From contig JAKANX010000011.1 of NCBI GenBank assembly GCA_021823425.1, forward strand, positions 1-17,573: DNA of 17,573 nt. The letters run 5' to 3'. Within the stretch, counting starts at the first letter, position 1. Each line of letters begins with the position of its first letter. Source of the stretch: Microcaldota archaeon. Its GTDB lineage: Archaea; Micrarchaeota; Micrarchaeia; Anstonellales; Bilamarchaeaceae. Positions 1-6,253 of this stretch are shown here, piece by piece. The position numbers were made by a program, and so were the translations under genes. The notes under the pieces were generated by a model. The model did no database searches and was not told the origin of the DNA. It worked only from the letters and a program-made list of their open reading frames with translations.

Positions 1-198
1 GACGAGCCCACGGGCAACCTTGACTCGGTGAGCGCGAGGCAGGTGCTGGAGATTTTCGACGATTTGCACAGGAAGCGCGGAAAGACCATAGTGGTGGTGA
101 CGCACGAGCAGTACGTCGCGGACATGGGCGAGCGCATGGTGTTCATGCAAGACGGGAAGATAAGCGAGTCCGGGCGCATCGAGGGAAAGAGAAAATGA
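1..198 (+). CDS. ABC transporter ATP-binding protein, MacB/LolD type (3' end only)
   Basis: This is the last 65 codons of an ABC ATPase that begins before the window. The fragment opens in the Walker B / D-loop (DEPTGNLDS). It then shows the H-loop histidine in VVVTHEQ and the closing beta-strand (MVFMQDGKI). The DEPTGNLDS form is typical of the MacB/LolD/FtsE class that pairs with FtsX-fold permeases, and such a permease follows. The ATPase would power a mechanotransmission-type transporter on the inner face of the membrane, exporting or extracting a lipid, peptide or lipoprotein-like substrate that cannot be told from sequence. The Walker A and signature motifs lie outside the window. Its TGA overlaps the ATG of a 13-codon mini-ORF. 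Confidence 0.93.
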   Translation, partial: DEPTGNLDSVSARQVLEIFDDLHRKRGKTIVVVTHEQYVADMGERMVFMQDGKISESGRIEGKRK

Positions 199-236
199 AG
201 GGAAAACGCGAAACCGGAAGCAGGGAACCCTCATGA
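195..236 (+). CDS. 13-codon mini-ORF bridging the ABC ATPase and its permease
   Basis: An ATG overlaps the ATPase stop in an ATGA (195-198) and opens a frame encoding MKGKRETGSREPS. Its TGA overlaps the permease ATG in a second ATGA (233-236). Seen directly: two back-to-back 4-nt stop/start overlaps. Inferred: terminating ribosomes could be handed from the ATPase through the mini-ORF to the permease, so the peptide itself need not matter. The alternative is coincidence, with the permease start simply using the AGGGA purine run at 222-226 as its ribosome binding site. Confidence 0.3.
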   Translation: MKGKRETGSREPS

Positions 237-1426
237 TTGCCGACCTGGTGGAATACTCGGTGATGAACCTCATGCGGAGGAGCCTGCGCAGCTGGCTCAC
301 CGTGATAGGGATAATAATAGGCGTTTTCGCGATTGTGATAATGGTCTCGCTCGCGCAGGGGCTGGACTCGTACATAAAGGCGCAGCTCAGCTTCATGGGA
401 AGCGACACCATTTCCATCACGCCCGGCTCGATAGAGGGCGGCAGCTCGCTTTTCGGCGCGCAGGCCCCGCTCACGCTCAACGATTACGACGCGATAAGGA
501 AGATACCCGACATAGGGATAATCGGCTATACCATGGAGGGGCGCACGCCTGTCCAGTACAGGGGCGAGAACATAACTATGTACGTGGTGGGCGTGGACCC
601 GAACCTGCTAAACGCGATGTACAATTTCAGCATGGAAACCGGGAGGCAGCTGCGGAGCGGGGAGCGCGGCTCGATAGTTGTGGGCTACAGCATAGCCCAC
701 GACACGTTCGGGCAGGATATATCCGTCGGAAGGAGGATGATTGTCGGAAACAAGAGCTTCGGCGTGGTGGGGGTGCTGAGCAAGGGCGGGGGGCTCACCA
801 GCACGCTGGACGTCGTGGCTTACATCGCGCCTGAGGACGCCCGCCTGGTCATCCCGCAGTTCCAGGGCAACCGCGACGTCACGGAAATAGACCTTAAGGT
901 CGTCCAGGGTGCGAACCCGGACGAGGTTGCAGATGAAATAACGAATGCGCTCCTGCGCACGCGCAAGGTTAAGGCGGACAACAAGAACTTCAGCGTCATT
1001 ACTTCTTCTTACATAAATCAGCAGGTCGGAAACATAACCGCGGCGCTGAGCCTTTTCCTCGGCGGGATAGCCGCGATTTCGCTGCTTGTAGGAAGCATCG
1101 GCATTGCGAACACGATGTTCATGAGCGTGATGGAGCGCACCCGCGAAATCGGGGTGATGAAGGCGCTCGGCGCGACGCAGTGGATGATAATGGGAATATT
1201 CCTCGTGGAGTCCGGTATAATCGGGGTTGTGGGCGGCATGCTCGGGCTCGCGCTCAGCATCGGGGTTTCGAACGTAATTTCTTATTTCGGGATTCCCAGC
1301 AGCGTCACGTGGTGGGTCGCGCTCGGCGCGGTCGCGTTCTCCTTCATCGTAGGCGTGCTTGCAGGCTACATACCAGCGAGGAACGCCGCGAAGCTGGACG
1401 CGGTGGAGGCGCTCAGGTACGAATAA
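233..1426 (+). CDS. MacB/FtsX-family ABC transporter permease
   Basis: This 397-residue membrane protein has the MacB layout. TM1 lies at about residues 21-43 (LTVIGIIIGVFAIVIMVSLA). A periplasmic-core-like extracytoplasmic domain spans about 45-265. A C-terminal FtsX domain holds three TM helices at about 270-295, 320-345 and 358-380. The segment MERTREIGVMKALGAT before TM3 is the hallmark FtsX-family cytoplasmic loop. It would dimerise with the ATPase encoded just upstream. The ATG at 233 is favoured by the AGGGA purines 5-10 nt upstream and by the ATGA overlap with the preceding mini-ORF. The substrate is unknown; related systems export peptides, macrolides or lipids, or act on lipoproteins. 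No membrane-fusion partner is visible here. Confidence 0.93.
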   Translation: MIADLVEYSVMNLMRRSLRSWLTVIGIIIGVFAIVIMVSLAQGLDSYIKAQLSFMGSDTISITPGSIEGGSSLFGAQAPLTLNDYDAIRKIPDIGIIGYTMEGRTPVQYRGENITMYVVGVDPNLLNAMYNFSMETGRQLRSGERGSIVVGYSIAHDTFGQDISVGRRMIVGNKSFGVVGVLSKGGGLTSTLDVVAYIAPEDARLVIPQFQGNRDVTEIDLKVVQGANPDEVADEITNALLRTRKVKADNKNFSVITSSYINQQVGNITAALSLFLGGIAAISLLVGSIGIANTMFMSVMERTREIGVMKALGATQWMIMGIFLVESGIIGVVGGMLGLALSIGVSNVISYFGIPSSVTWWVALGAVAFSFIVGVLAGYIPARNAAKLDAVEALRYE

Positions 1427-1440
1427 CCCTCAAATAAACA

Positions 1441-1450
1441 TATTTATAAA
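1441..1450 (+). promoter_or_regulatory. TATA box for the HEAT-like gene
   Basis: TATTTATAAA lies 32-41 bp before the ATG at 1482. Transcription would start near 1470, leaving a leader of about 12 nt. That leader carries a GGTGG Shine-Dalgarno-like run at 1473-1478, which supports 1482 as the start over the longer upstream frame. Confidence 0.6.
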
Positions 1451-1481
1451 CAACTTCCGCCAAATAAAGCACGGTGGAAAC

Positions 1482-2252
1482 ATGGAACAGGAACAAGCAG
1501 CCAGAATTACGGAGGACATGCGCACGCTCGTTGAATCTGCCGGGAGAGGCAATTCCGCGGAAATAGATGCGTGCTCGGCAAAAATCCGCGAACACGGGCA
1601 GCCTGCAATACCGCTCCTGCTAATAAACCTGAAGAATGTCCGCGAGAGGGCGAAGGCGCCCAAGCCCGCGGACGCGGAACTGGAAAAGGCGATCAAGGGC
1701 ACGATAGTTGAAATCTGCAGGTCCGAAGGCGCTCCTGCAGACCAACTCGTGGAGAGAATGGGCGAGACGTTCCCCGTCCTCGCAAAGGACGCGAAAGAGA
1801 TAGGGGAAACGGTCGTGGAGAGGCGGGAAATAAACGGCCTCATTAACAAGATGTGGACTGCGAGCCACGTAAGCGAGAAGCAGTACTCGCCGGAGCACCG
1901 CAGGCAGCTTGTTGCATTCGGCACCAAGGCAGTGGGCGAGATTCTGAAGACCCTGAGCATAGAGCTCAAGATTGATGATGCTGCGGCATTCAATTTCAGG
2001 ATGAAGGCCGAGGCAGTGATCCGGGAAATAGGGATGGAAGCCGTTCCCCAGCTCAAGAAGGCAGCGGAAAAGCCGCACATGAAGGCGTGGGTCGAAGGTG
2101 CCATCAAACGGATAAGCAGCGGGATGAATGGCGAGACGAGCGAGCTGCCCAAAAATATGAGGGGCAGGATAAAGGTCGTGAGCAAGGGCGTTTCCAAAAA
2201 GGAGATTGCCGCAACGGACAAGTGCCGCCCGGGATGCATCAGGCACCAGTAA
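1482..2252 (+). CDS. HEAT-like repeat protein of unknown function
   Basis: This 256-residue, highly alpha-helical soluble protein has no recognised enzyme motif. At least three segments have the HEAT/armadillo-like pattern of G-x-x-A-(I/V)-x-x-L followed by a Leu- or Lys-rich helix: GQPAIPLLLINL (about 39-50), GTKAVGEILKTL (about 147-158) and GMEAVPQLKKAAEK (about 186-199). HEAT solenoids usually serve as protein-protein scaffolds; that role is inferred here. The C-terminus leaves the helical pattern with a basic stretch (RGRIKVVSKGVSKK) and ends with KCRPGCIRHQ, a C-x3-C pair that might bind metal or form a disulfide. The open frame continues 41 codons upstream into the permease gene, but the TATA box and GGTGG just before 1482 fix the start. 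It has its own promoter and so is probably monocistronic. Confidence 0.75.
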   Translation: MEQEQAARITEDMRTLVESAGRGNSAEIDACSAKIREHGQPAIPLLLINLKNVRERAKAPKPADAELEKAIKGTIVEICRSEGAPADQLVERMGETFPVLAKDAKEIGETVVERREINGLINKMWTASHVSEKQYSPEHRRQLVAFGTKAVGEILKTLSIELKIDDAAAFNFRMKAEAVIREIGMEAVPQLKKAAEKPHMKAWVEGAIKRISSGMNGETSELPKNMRGRIKVVSKGVSKKEIAATDKCRPGCIRHQ

Positions 2253-2259
2253 CCTATTT

Positions 2260-2277
2260 ATTGCGCCTCCGCGCAAT
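2260..2277 (+). terminator. Short hairpin after the HEAT-like gene
   Basis: ATTGCGC-CTCC-GCGCAAT forms a perfect 7-bp stem with a 4-nt loop, 8 nt after the stop codon and flanked by A/T-rich DNA. It could stabilise or end the transcript, although archaeal termination depends mainly on T-tracts and no strong one follows. Confidence 0.4.
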
Positions 2278-2343
2278 TAATAAATGCGAACCTCCAGCTT
2301 AATTCATATTATTATGCCCGGTTCAATTCGAAAGTGAGGGAAA

Positions 2344-4089
2344 ATGAGGATAGCGGTAATAGACAGGGACTTATGCACCCGCGAGAAGTGCGGATACGTG
2401 TGCGAGAAGGTGTGCCCAGTCAACAGGATGGGCAAGGAGTGCGTCGTCACGGAGGAGGAAGGCAGGTACCCGGTGATAAGCGAGCAGCTCTGCATAGGCT
2501 GCGGCATTTGCGTGAAGAAATGCCCGATGAGCTGCATAAGCATAATCAACCTCAAGGAGGAGATAGGCTCGCCCCTCTACCAGTACGGCGTGAACGCGTT
2601 CAGGATACACGGAATGCCCCTTCCCAAGGACGGGGTCACTGGACTGGTGGGCAAGAACGGGATAGGGAAGACCACCTCGCTAAGGATACTCACAAAACAG
2701 CTGCGCCCCAATTTCGGGAGCACCAAGCGCAAGAAAATCAGCGACGAGGACCTCATGGCCAAATTCACCATGGAGCAGAGGAGGTACTGGGAGGCGCTCG
2801 GCAGCACTGCCAAGGCCAGCTACAAGCCCCAGAACGTGGAGCAGATAAGGGGCGTCTTTGACGGGACCGCCGCGGAGCTGCTCAGGAAATTCGACGAGGG
2901 CAGGAAGGATGAAGTGATAGGAAAATTCCAGCTCGAAAAAATACTGGGCCGCAAGCTCTCGCAGCTTTCCGGAGGCGAGATGCAGAAGCTCGCAATCGCG
3001 GTCGCGTACATGAAGAACGCGGACATTTACTTTTTCGACGAGCCCACCAACTACCTGGACATAGCCGAAAGGATGAAGATTGCGGTGCTGCTCAAGGAAT
3101 TCGGGGAGAAGAAAAAGGTCATGCTCGCCGAGCACGACCTCGCGATACTGGACTACGCGAGCGATTACGTGTATCTTTTCTGGGGCGACGAGAACGTCTA
3201 CGGCGTCGTATCAAACGTGAAGAACGTGCGCGGCGGGATAAACGAATACCTATCGGGATTCCTCAAGGACGAGAACATAAAGTTCCGCGAAAGGGAAATA
3301 GTTTTCAGCAGGTTCAGCGAGGGAGAGAGGAAAAAGCCGCCCAAGTTCTCCTATTCGCCGATGAAGAAGGCGTACAACGGCTTTGCGCTCTCCTGCGACG
3401 GAGGCGACGTCCGGGAAGGCGAGATAGTCGGGATTGTGGGCAGGAACGCGCTCGGAAAATCAACGTTCGTGAAGATGCTCGCCGGAGTGGAGAAGCCCGA
3501 CGAGGGCGAAGGCGGGCAGTTCAAGGTGTCCTACAAGCCCCAGTACATAAAGGCGGAGGAGGGCGTTACCGTGGAGCAGCTGCTCTCGGCAAAGGACCTC
3601 AACGCATCGGTGCTCAACGAGTGCAGGAGGAGGCTGGACGTGAATCGGCTCCTGCTCAAGGAACTGGACGAGCTCTCCGGAGGGGAGCTGCAGAGGGTCG
3701 CGATTACTTTGGCGCTCAGCAGGGAGGCCGACATCTACCTGCTGGACGAGCCTTCGGCATTCCTGGACATAGAGCAGAGGCTCAATCTCGGCGATTTGCT
3801 CAGGGCGATATTCTCCGATTCCGGAAAAAGCGCGTTCGTGGTGGACCACGACGTGGTCTTCGTGGACGCTATAGCCTCCCGGCTCGTGGTGTTCGACGGC
3901 GAGCAGAGCTCGCGGGGCCACGCCTCGGCGCCGCTCAAGAAGAGGGACGGCATGAACGCGTTCCTCAAGCTGGTGGACGTGAGCATGCGCAGGGACAAGG
4001 ACAGCAATCGGCCTAGGATAAACAAGCCCGGGAGCGTGCTGGACAGGGAGCAGAAGGAGAGCGGGAGCTACTATTACGGGGAGAATTAG
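2344..4089 (+). CDS. abce1: ABCE1/Rli1 ribosome-recycling ATPase
   Basis: This 581-residue protein is close to the usual archaeal length of about 590-600. It splits post-termination ribosomes, together with aRF1/Pelota, into subunits. The N-terminal Fe-S domain carries eight Cys for two [4Fe-4S] clusters (C11, C16, C20, C24, C33, C50, C53, C56; C60 follows in CVKKCP). NBD1 has Walker A GKNGIGKTT (about 103), signature LSGGEMQ (about 209) and Walker B FFDEPTNYLD (about 229) with AEHD. NBD2 has Walker A GRNALGKST (about 363), signature LSGGELQ (about 442) and Walker B LLDEPSAFLD (about 465) with VDHD. All ATP-site residues look intact. NBD1 keeps the insertion typical of ABCE1. GTGAGGG at 2334-2340 is a good Shine-Dalgarno for the ATG. 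Its neighbour TFB is another core information-processing gene, but each has its own promoter region. Confidence 0.98.
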   Translation: MRIAVIDRDLCTREKCGYVCEKVCPVNRMGKECVVTEEEGRYPVISEQLCIGCGICVKKCPMSCISIINLKEEIGSPLYQYGVNAFRIHGMPLPKDGVTGLVGKNGIGKTTSLRILTKQLRPNFGSTKRKKISDEDLMAKFTMEQRRYWEALGSTAKASYKPQNVEQIRGVFDGTAAELLRKFDEGRKDEVIGKFQLEKILGRKLSQLSGGEMQKLAIAVAYMKNADIYFFDEPTNYLDIAERMKIAVLLKEFGEKKKVMLAEHDLAILDYASDYVYLFWGDENVYGVVSNVKNVRGGINEYLSGFLKDENIKFREREIVFSRFSEGERKKPPKFSYSPMKKAYNGFALSCDGGDVREGEIVGIVGRNALGKSTFVKMLAGVEKPDEGEGGQFKVSYKPQYIKAEEGVTVEQLLSAKDLNASVLNECRRRLDVNRLLLKELDELSGGELQRVAITLALSREADIYLLDEPSAFLDIEQRLNLGDLLRAIFSDSGKSAFVVDHDVVFVDAIASRLVVFDGEQSSRGHASAPLKKRDGMNAFLKLVDVSMRRDKDSNRPRINKPGSVLDREQKESGSYYYGEN

Positions 4090-4096
4090 AAAGAGT

Positions 4097-4110
4097 GGGC
4101 TTCGGAGCCC
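4097..4110 (+). terminator. Hairpin after ABCE1
   Basis: GGGCT-TCGG-AGCCC is a 5-bp GC stem with a 4-nt loop, 7 nt after the ABCE1 stop. It has no T-tract, so it may be a 3'-end stabiliser rather than a terminator. Confidence 0.35.
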
Positions 4111-4159
4111 TAGTGTGGGGAACGGCTACCGAAAAGGTTATAAAGACCTAGTCCCCTAA

Positions 4160-4175
4160 ATGATTTGCAAATCAT
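4160..4175. promoter_or_regulatory. Perfect 16-bp palindrome upstream of the TFB TATA box
   Basis: ATGATTTG/CAAATCAT is an exact inverted repeat with no spacer. It ends about 5 bp before the TATA-like AATATTTAAAAA, overlapping the position of the BRE or an activator site. A related half (AATCATG) recurs at 4194-4200, near the expected transcription start. This arrangement suits a dimeric helix-turn-helix regulator. Which regulator is unknown. Confidence 0.5.
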
Positions 4176-4178
4176 GGA

Positions 4179-4190
4179 AATATTTAAAAA
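4179..4190 (+). promoter_or_regulatory. TATA box for TFB
   Basis: AATATTTAAAAA is centred about 36 bp before the TFB ATG. Transcription would start near 4210. The leader then carries the purine run GGGGGGAA (4208-4215) as ribosome binding site. Confidence 0.6.
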
Positions 4191-4220
4191 CCTAATCATG
4201 ACTTTCAGGGGGGAAACTAC

Positions 4221-5129
4221 ATGGCTGAAAACAAATGTCCAGAATGCGGAAGCAAGAAACTGATTCGCGACTACGAAAAGGGCGAGATAATCTGCGGAAC
4301 CTGCGGGCTCATCATAACCGAGAGCATAATGGACTTCGGCCCGGAGTGGAGGGCGTTTGACGCCGAGCAGAAGGAGAAAAGGGCACGCGGAGGCGCGCCC
4401 GTGAAGTTCATGAGGCCGAACAAGGGCCTCGTAACCGAGATAGACCAGTACAACAGGGACATACGCGGCGTGAAGATTTCTCCGAAGAAGCAGGCCCAGC
4501 TGTACAGGATGAGGAAGTGGCACAAGAGGGTGAGCATCGCGACCTCCATGGAGAGGAACCTCGCGATTGCGCTCGCGGAGCTGGACAGGATTGCCTCCTC
4601 GCTCGGGCTGCCCGAGAACATCAAGGAGAGCGCCGCGCTCCTCTATCGGAGGGTCGTGAAGGAGGAGCTTATTCGGGGAAGGCTCATAGAAAGCGTCGTT
4701 TCCGCGGTCATTTACGCGATTTGCAGGATGCACGGAATTCCGAGGACGCTAGATGAGATAGCCAAGGCCTCTGGAATTGAGAAGAAGGAAATCGGGAGGG
4801 CCTATCGGTTCATCAAGGTGGAGCTGGACGTTGACGTGCCGCTCACGGACCCGAGCCAGTACGTTCCGAAATTCGCGGCCGCGCTCAAGCTCGGCCCGCC
4901 GGTGCAGGAGGAGGCCGTGAAGCTCATCAAGAAATCGGTCAAGAAGGGGCTGATTTCGGGCCGCGGGCCCACGGGCGTCGCCGCCGCTGCCTTGTACATC
5001 GCGAGCGCGATGCACGGGGAGAAGAGAACGCAGAAGGAGGTCGCGGACGTCGCCGGGGTAACCGAGGTTACCATCAGGAACCGCTACAGGGAGCTCAAGA
5101 AGGAGCTCGGCCTCAAGATAAACCTCTGA
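4221..5129 (+). CDS. tfb: Transcription initiation factor B (TFB)
   Basis: This 302-residue protein is the usual TFB length. TFB joins TBP at the TATA/BRE promoter, recruits RNA polymerase and helps open DNA. The N-terminal zinc ribbon has CPEC (Cys6, Cys9) and CGTC (Cys25, Cys28). It is followed by the conserved B-reader/linker (GPEWRAFDAEQKEKRARGG, then KGLVTEIDQYNRDIRG). Two cyclin-fold repeats occupy about 105-200 and 210-302. The second ends with the recognition helix segment EVTIRNRYRELKKELGLKI, which contacts the BRE. All four zinc ligands are present, so this is a complete general factor and not a truncated paralogue. The ATG has a strong GGGGGG run upstream. The promoter carries a 16-bp palindrome, so its own expression may be regulated. 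Confidence 0.98.
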   Translation: MAENKCPECGSKKLIRDYEKGEIICGTCGLIITESIMDFGPEWRAFDAEQKEKRARGGAPVKFMRPNKGLVTEIDQYNRDIRGVKISPKKQAQLYRMRKWHKRVSIATSMERNLAIALAELDRIASSLGLPENIKESAALLYRRVVKEELIRGRLIESVVSAVIYAICRMHGIPRTLDEIAKASGIEKKEIGRAYRFIKVELDVDVPLTDPSQYVPKFAAALKLGPPVQEEAVKLIKKSVKKGLISGRGPTGVAAAALYIASAMHGEKRTQKEVADVAGVTEVTIRNRYRELKKELGLKINL

Positions 5130-5172
5130 TTTTTTCCCTTTTTTAGTTTTAACTTTTTATCCCATTTTTTCT
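5130..5172 (+). terminator. T-rich terminator after TFB
   Basis: Directly after the TFB stop there are successive T-tracts (T6, T6, T4, T5, T6). Runs of T on the coding strand without an obligatory hairpin are the known intrinsic termination signal of archaeal RNA polymerase. Confidence 0.7.
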
Positions 5173-5270
5173 TTCGTTTCCTTTTGCCTGTTTTCGGTTC
5201 ATTTTCATTTCCGACCAGCCCCGCTCCGCGCAATTGGCCGGGACTTGGTTTTTAAACCGTTCCACGGCGC

Positions 5271-5280
5271 TGTTTTTTAT
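5271..5280 (+). promoter_or_regulatory. TATA-like element upstream of the candidate sRNA
   Basis: TTTTTTATTT lies about 25-30 bp before position 5303. It would start a transcript just before the candidate C box at 5305. The match is weak on its own, and the spacing is its main support. Confidence 0.3.
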
Positions 5281-5304
5281 TTCCCCTCCGCCAATCCATA
5301 TGCA

Positions 5305-5370
5305 TTGATGAGCACAAGATTGTCTGAGCCGAGATTGCATCAAGGCCGTGATTGGGACCTTGAGTTCTGA
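5305..5370 (+). ncRNA. Candidate dual-guide C/D box sRNA
   Basis: Boxes in order are C TTGATGA (5305-5311), D' CTGA (5324-5327), C' GTGATTG (5348-5354) and D CTGA (5367-5370). The C-D' and C'-D spacers are both exactly 12 nt (GCACAAGATTGT and GGACCTTGAGTT), the characteristic guide length of archaeal 2'-O-methylation sRNAs. By the D+5 rule the predicted targets are ACAAUCUUGUGC (modified U, 5th base) and AACUCAAGGUCC (modified C, 5th base). Weak points: box C has T in place of the purine, C' departs from TGATGA, the D'-C' interval (20 nt) is longer than usual, and the ends show no clear terminal stem. I could not match the guides to rRNA from memory. The C'-guide-D half is repeated 251 bp downstream. 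Confidence 0.42.
5343..5369 (+). repeat. 27-bp exact direct repeat, copy 1 (inside the candidate sRNA)
   Basis: It begins AGGCCGTGATT and ends TTGAGTTCTG, and is identical over all 27 bases to 5594-5620. It covers the C' box, the whole second 12-nt guide and the first three bases of box D. Flanking sequences of the two copies are unrelated. Confidence 0.9.
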
Positions 5371-5462
5371 CTATATCCAATGCTAGACGCATCTGAGATG
5401 TTGTGCGAAAAAAAGGCATGGGATTCGCCCAAAAGAAACCTAACTCGCGAATGCTGGGGCCT

Positions 5463-5583
5463 CAGGGGCGAAGCCCCTGCGGCGGGGGTGGGCAGGGATT
5501 AACCCTGGGACCGGGAAGCCGACGCATCGGCTTCTGACCCATTCGCCGAACACTTCGGCGAATTGGAGGGGGCGGCAGCCTCC
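5463..5583 (+). other. Cluster of strong hairpins between the two 27-bp repeats
   Basis: Five stem-loops stand in a row. (i) 5463-5479, a 7-bp CAGGGGC stem with GAA loop. (ii) 5493-5507, a 5-bp CAGGG stem. (iii) 5515-5534, an 8-bp GAAGCCGA stem with CGCA loop. (iv) 5541-5563, a perfect 10-bp ATTCGCCGAA stem with a 3-nt loop. (v) 5565-5583, a GGAGG/CCTCC stem. There is no open frame of note. The density suggests a folded RNA or a structured 5' region for the gene at 5723. I see no SRP, RNase P or tRNA signature on either strand. Confidence 0.5.
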
Positions 5584-5593
5584 TCGCGGATTT

Positions 5594-5620
5594 AGGCCGT
5601 GATTGGGACCTTGAGTTCTG
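5594..5620 (+). repeat. 27-bp exact direct repeat, copy 2
   Basis: It is identical to 5343-5369. Here it is followed by GCCT rather than ACTA, so the box D analogue reads CTGG. The end bases form a 5-bp stem (AGGCC 5594-5598 with GGCCT 5620-5624) that encloses the guide segment. No box C or D' precedes it, so this is a half-copy of the sRNA or an independent element. Confidence 0.9.
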
Positions 5621-5683
5621 GCCTCAACTTGAAATATTGGGGGGGTGTCCGAGGGTGGAAAAACGCCCGGAAAAAATCAAACC

Positions 5684-5692
5684 TTATAAATA
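5684..5692 (+). promoter_or_regulatory. TATA box for the AAA-associated domain gene
   Basis: TTATAAATA is centred about 35 bp before the ATG at 5723. It predicts a leader of about 10 nt with no clear Shine-Dalgarno. Confidence 0.6.
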
Positions 5693-5722
5693 TGCGATTC
5701 AGAATAGGAAATACGGTCTTTT

Positions 5723-6238
5723 ATGGTCAAGCACAAGATAATACCCATCCCTGACGCATCCGTCGGAAAGGTGCTGGGGCTGGTAGAGGTCCTCTATTCC
5801 TACGGCGGACAGGCCAAAATATCGTTCCTGAGCGAGGAGCTGCACATGCCGATTGACGAGCTGGGCGCAGCGATAGACATGGCAGAGCTATTTGAACTGC
5901 TCACCGTCAAGGACGGGACGGCGACGCTCACGCTCTACGGCGAGGCGGTCAGCCTCGGCACCATAGAGGACAAGAAGAGGATACTGCGCAAGAAGATATC
6001 GCTGATAGAGCCTTTCAAGACGGCCGGCGCATTGCTGAGGAAAAAGAACGGCGCCAGCGAAGACGAGCTTTTCAGGAAAATAACGGAGAAATACCCGATA
6101 CAGGACCGGGAGCGCTTCCACAAGCTGTTCGTGAACTGGGGCACGTACGTCGGCCTTTTTGAATACGACGGCCAGGAGCGCACTTTCAAGGCGCTGCAGA
6201 AAAGCCCTGCGAGCGACATCGGCGGCGTAATCGGGTAG
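5723..6238 (+). CDS. Stand-alone AAA-associated C-terminal domain protein (AAA_assoc_C family)
   Basis: This 171-residue protein matches the domain normally found at the C-terminus of nitrate/sulfonate/bicarbonate-type ABC ATPases. Visible family pattern: VGKVLGLVEVLYSYGG (about 14-29), ISFLSEELHMPIDEL (winged-helix-like, about 34-48), DMAELFELLTVKDGTATLTLYGEAV (about 53-77), and a second helical half ending NWGTYVGLFEYD (about 137-148). Its role is unproven; in fused proteins it is thought to regulate or anchor the ATPase. Here it is encoded separately and converges with an importer ATPase that lacks such an extension, with only 15 bp between the stop codons. The pair therefore likely reconstitutes the two-domain protein in trans (inference). 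Own TATA box, near-leaderless start. Confidence 0.85.
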   Translation: MVKHKIIPIPDASVGKVLGLVEVLYSYGGQAKISFLSEELHMPIDELGAAIDMAELFELLTVKDGTATLTLYGEAVSLGTIEDKKRILRKKISLIEPFKTAGALLRKKNGASEDELFRKITEKYPIQDRERFHKLFVNWGTYVGLFEYDGQERTFKALQKSPASDIGGVIG

Positions 6239-6253
6239 GGCGGCGAAACAAAA

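Noticed and set aside
1359..1481. Upstream extension of the HEAT-like gene
   Set aside because: It overlaps the permease gene and crosses the TATA box; ATG 1482 has GGTGG in front.
4110..4733. 207-residue minus-strand ORF over the TFB region
   Set aside because: It is the complement of TFB, covers its promoter and shows no family features.
5149..5343. 64-residue minus-strand ORF after TFB
   Set aside because: It reads through the T-rich terminator as poly-Lys-like sequence, with no promoter or ribosome site.
5370..5593. Insertion sequence or MITE between the 27-bp repeats
   Set aside because: There are no terminal inverted repeats and no transposase; insertion remains possible but unsupported.
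5343..5620. CRISPR array
   Set aside because: There are only two copies, 251 bp apart, with no regular spacers and no cas genes.
5380..5640. SRP RNA, RNase P RNA or tRNA in the hairpin-rich gap, either strand
   Set aside because: None of their conserved sequence blocks (SRP domain IV loop, RNase P GAGGAAAG-type core, tRNA T-loop with matched acceptor) could be found.
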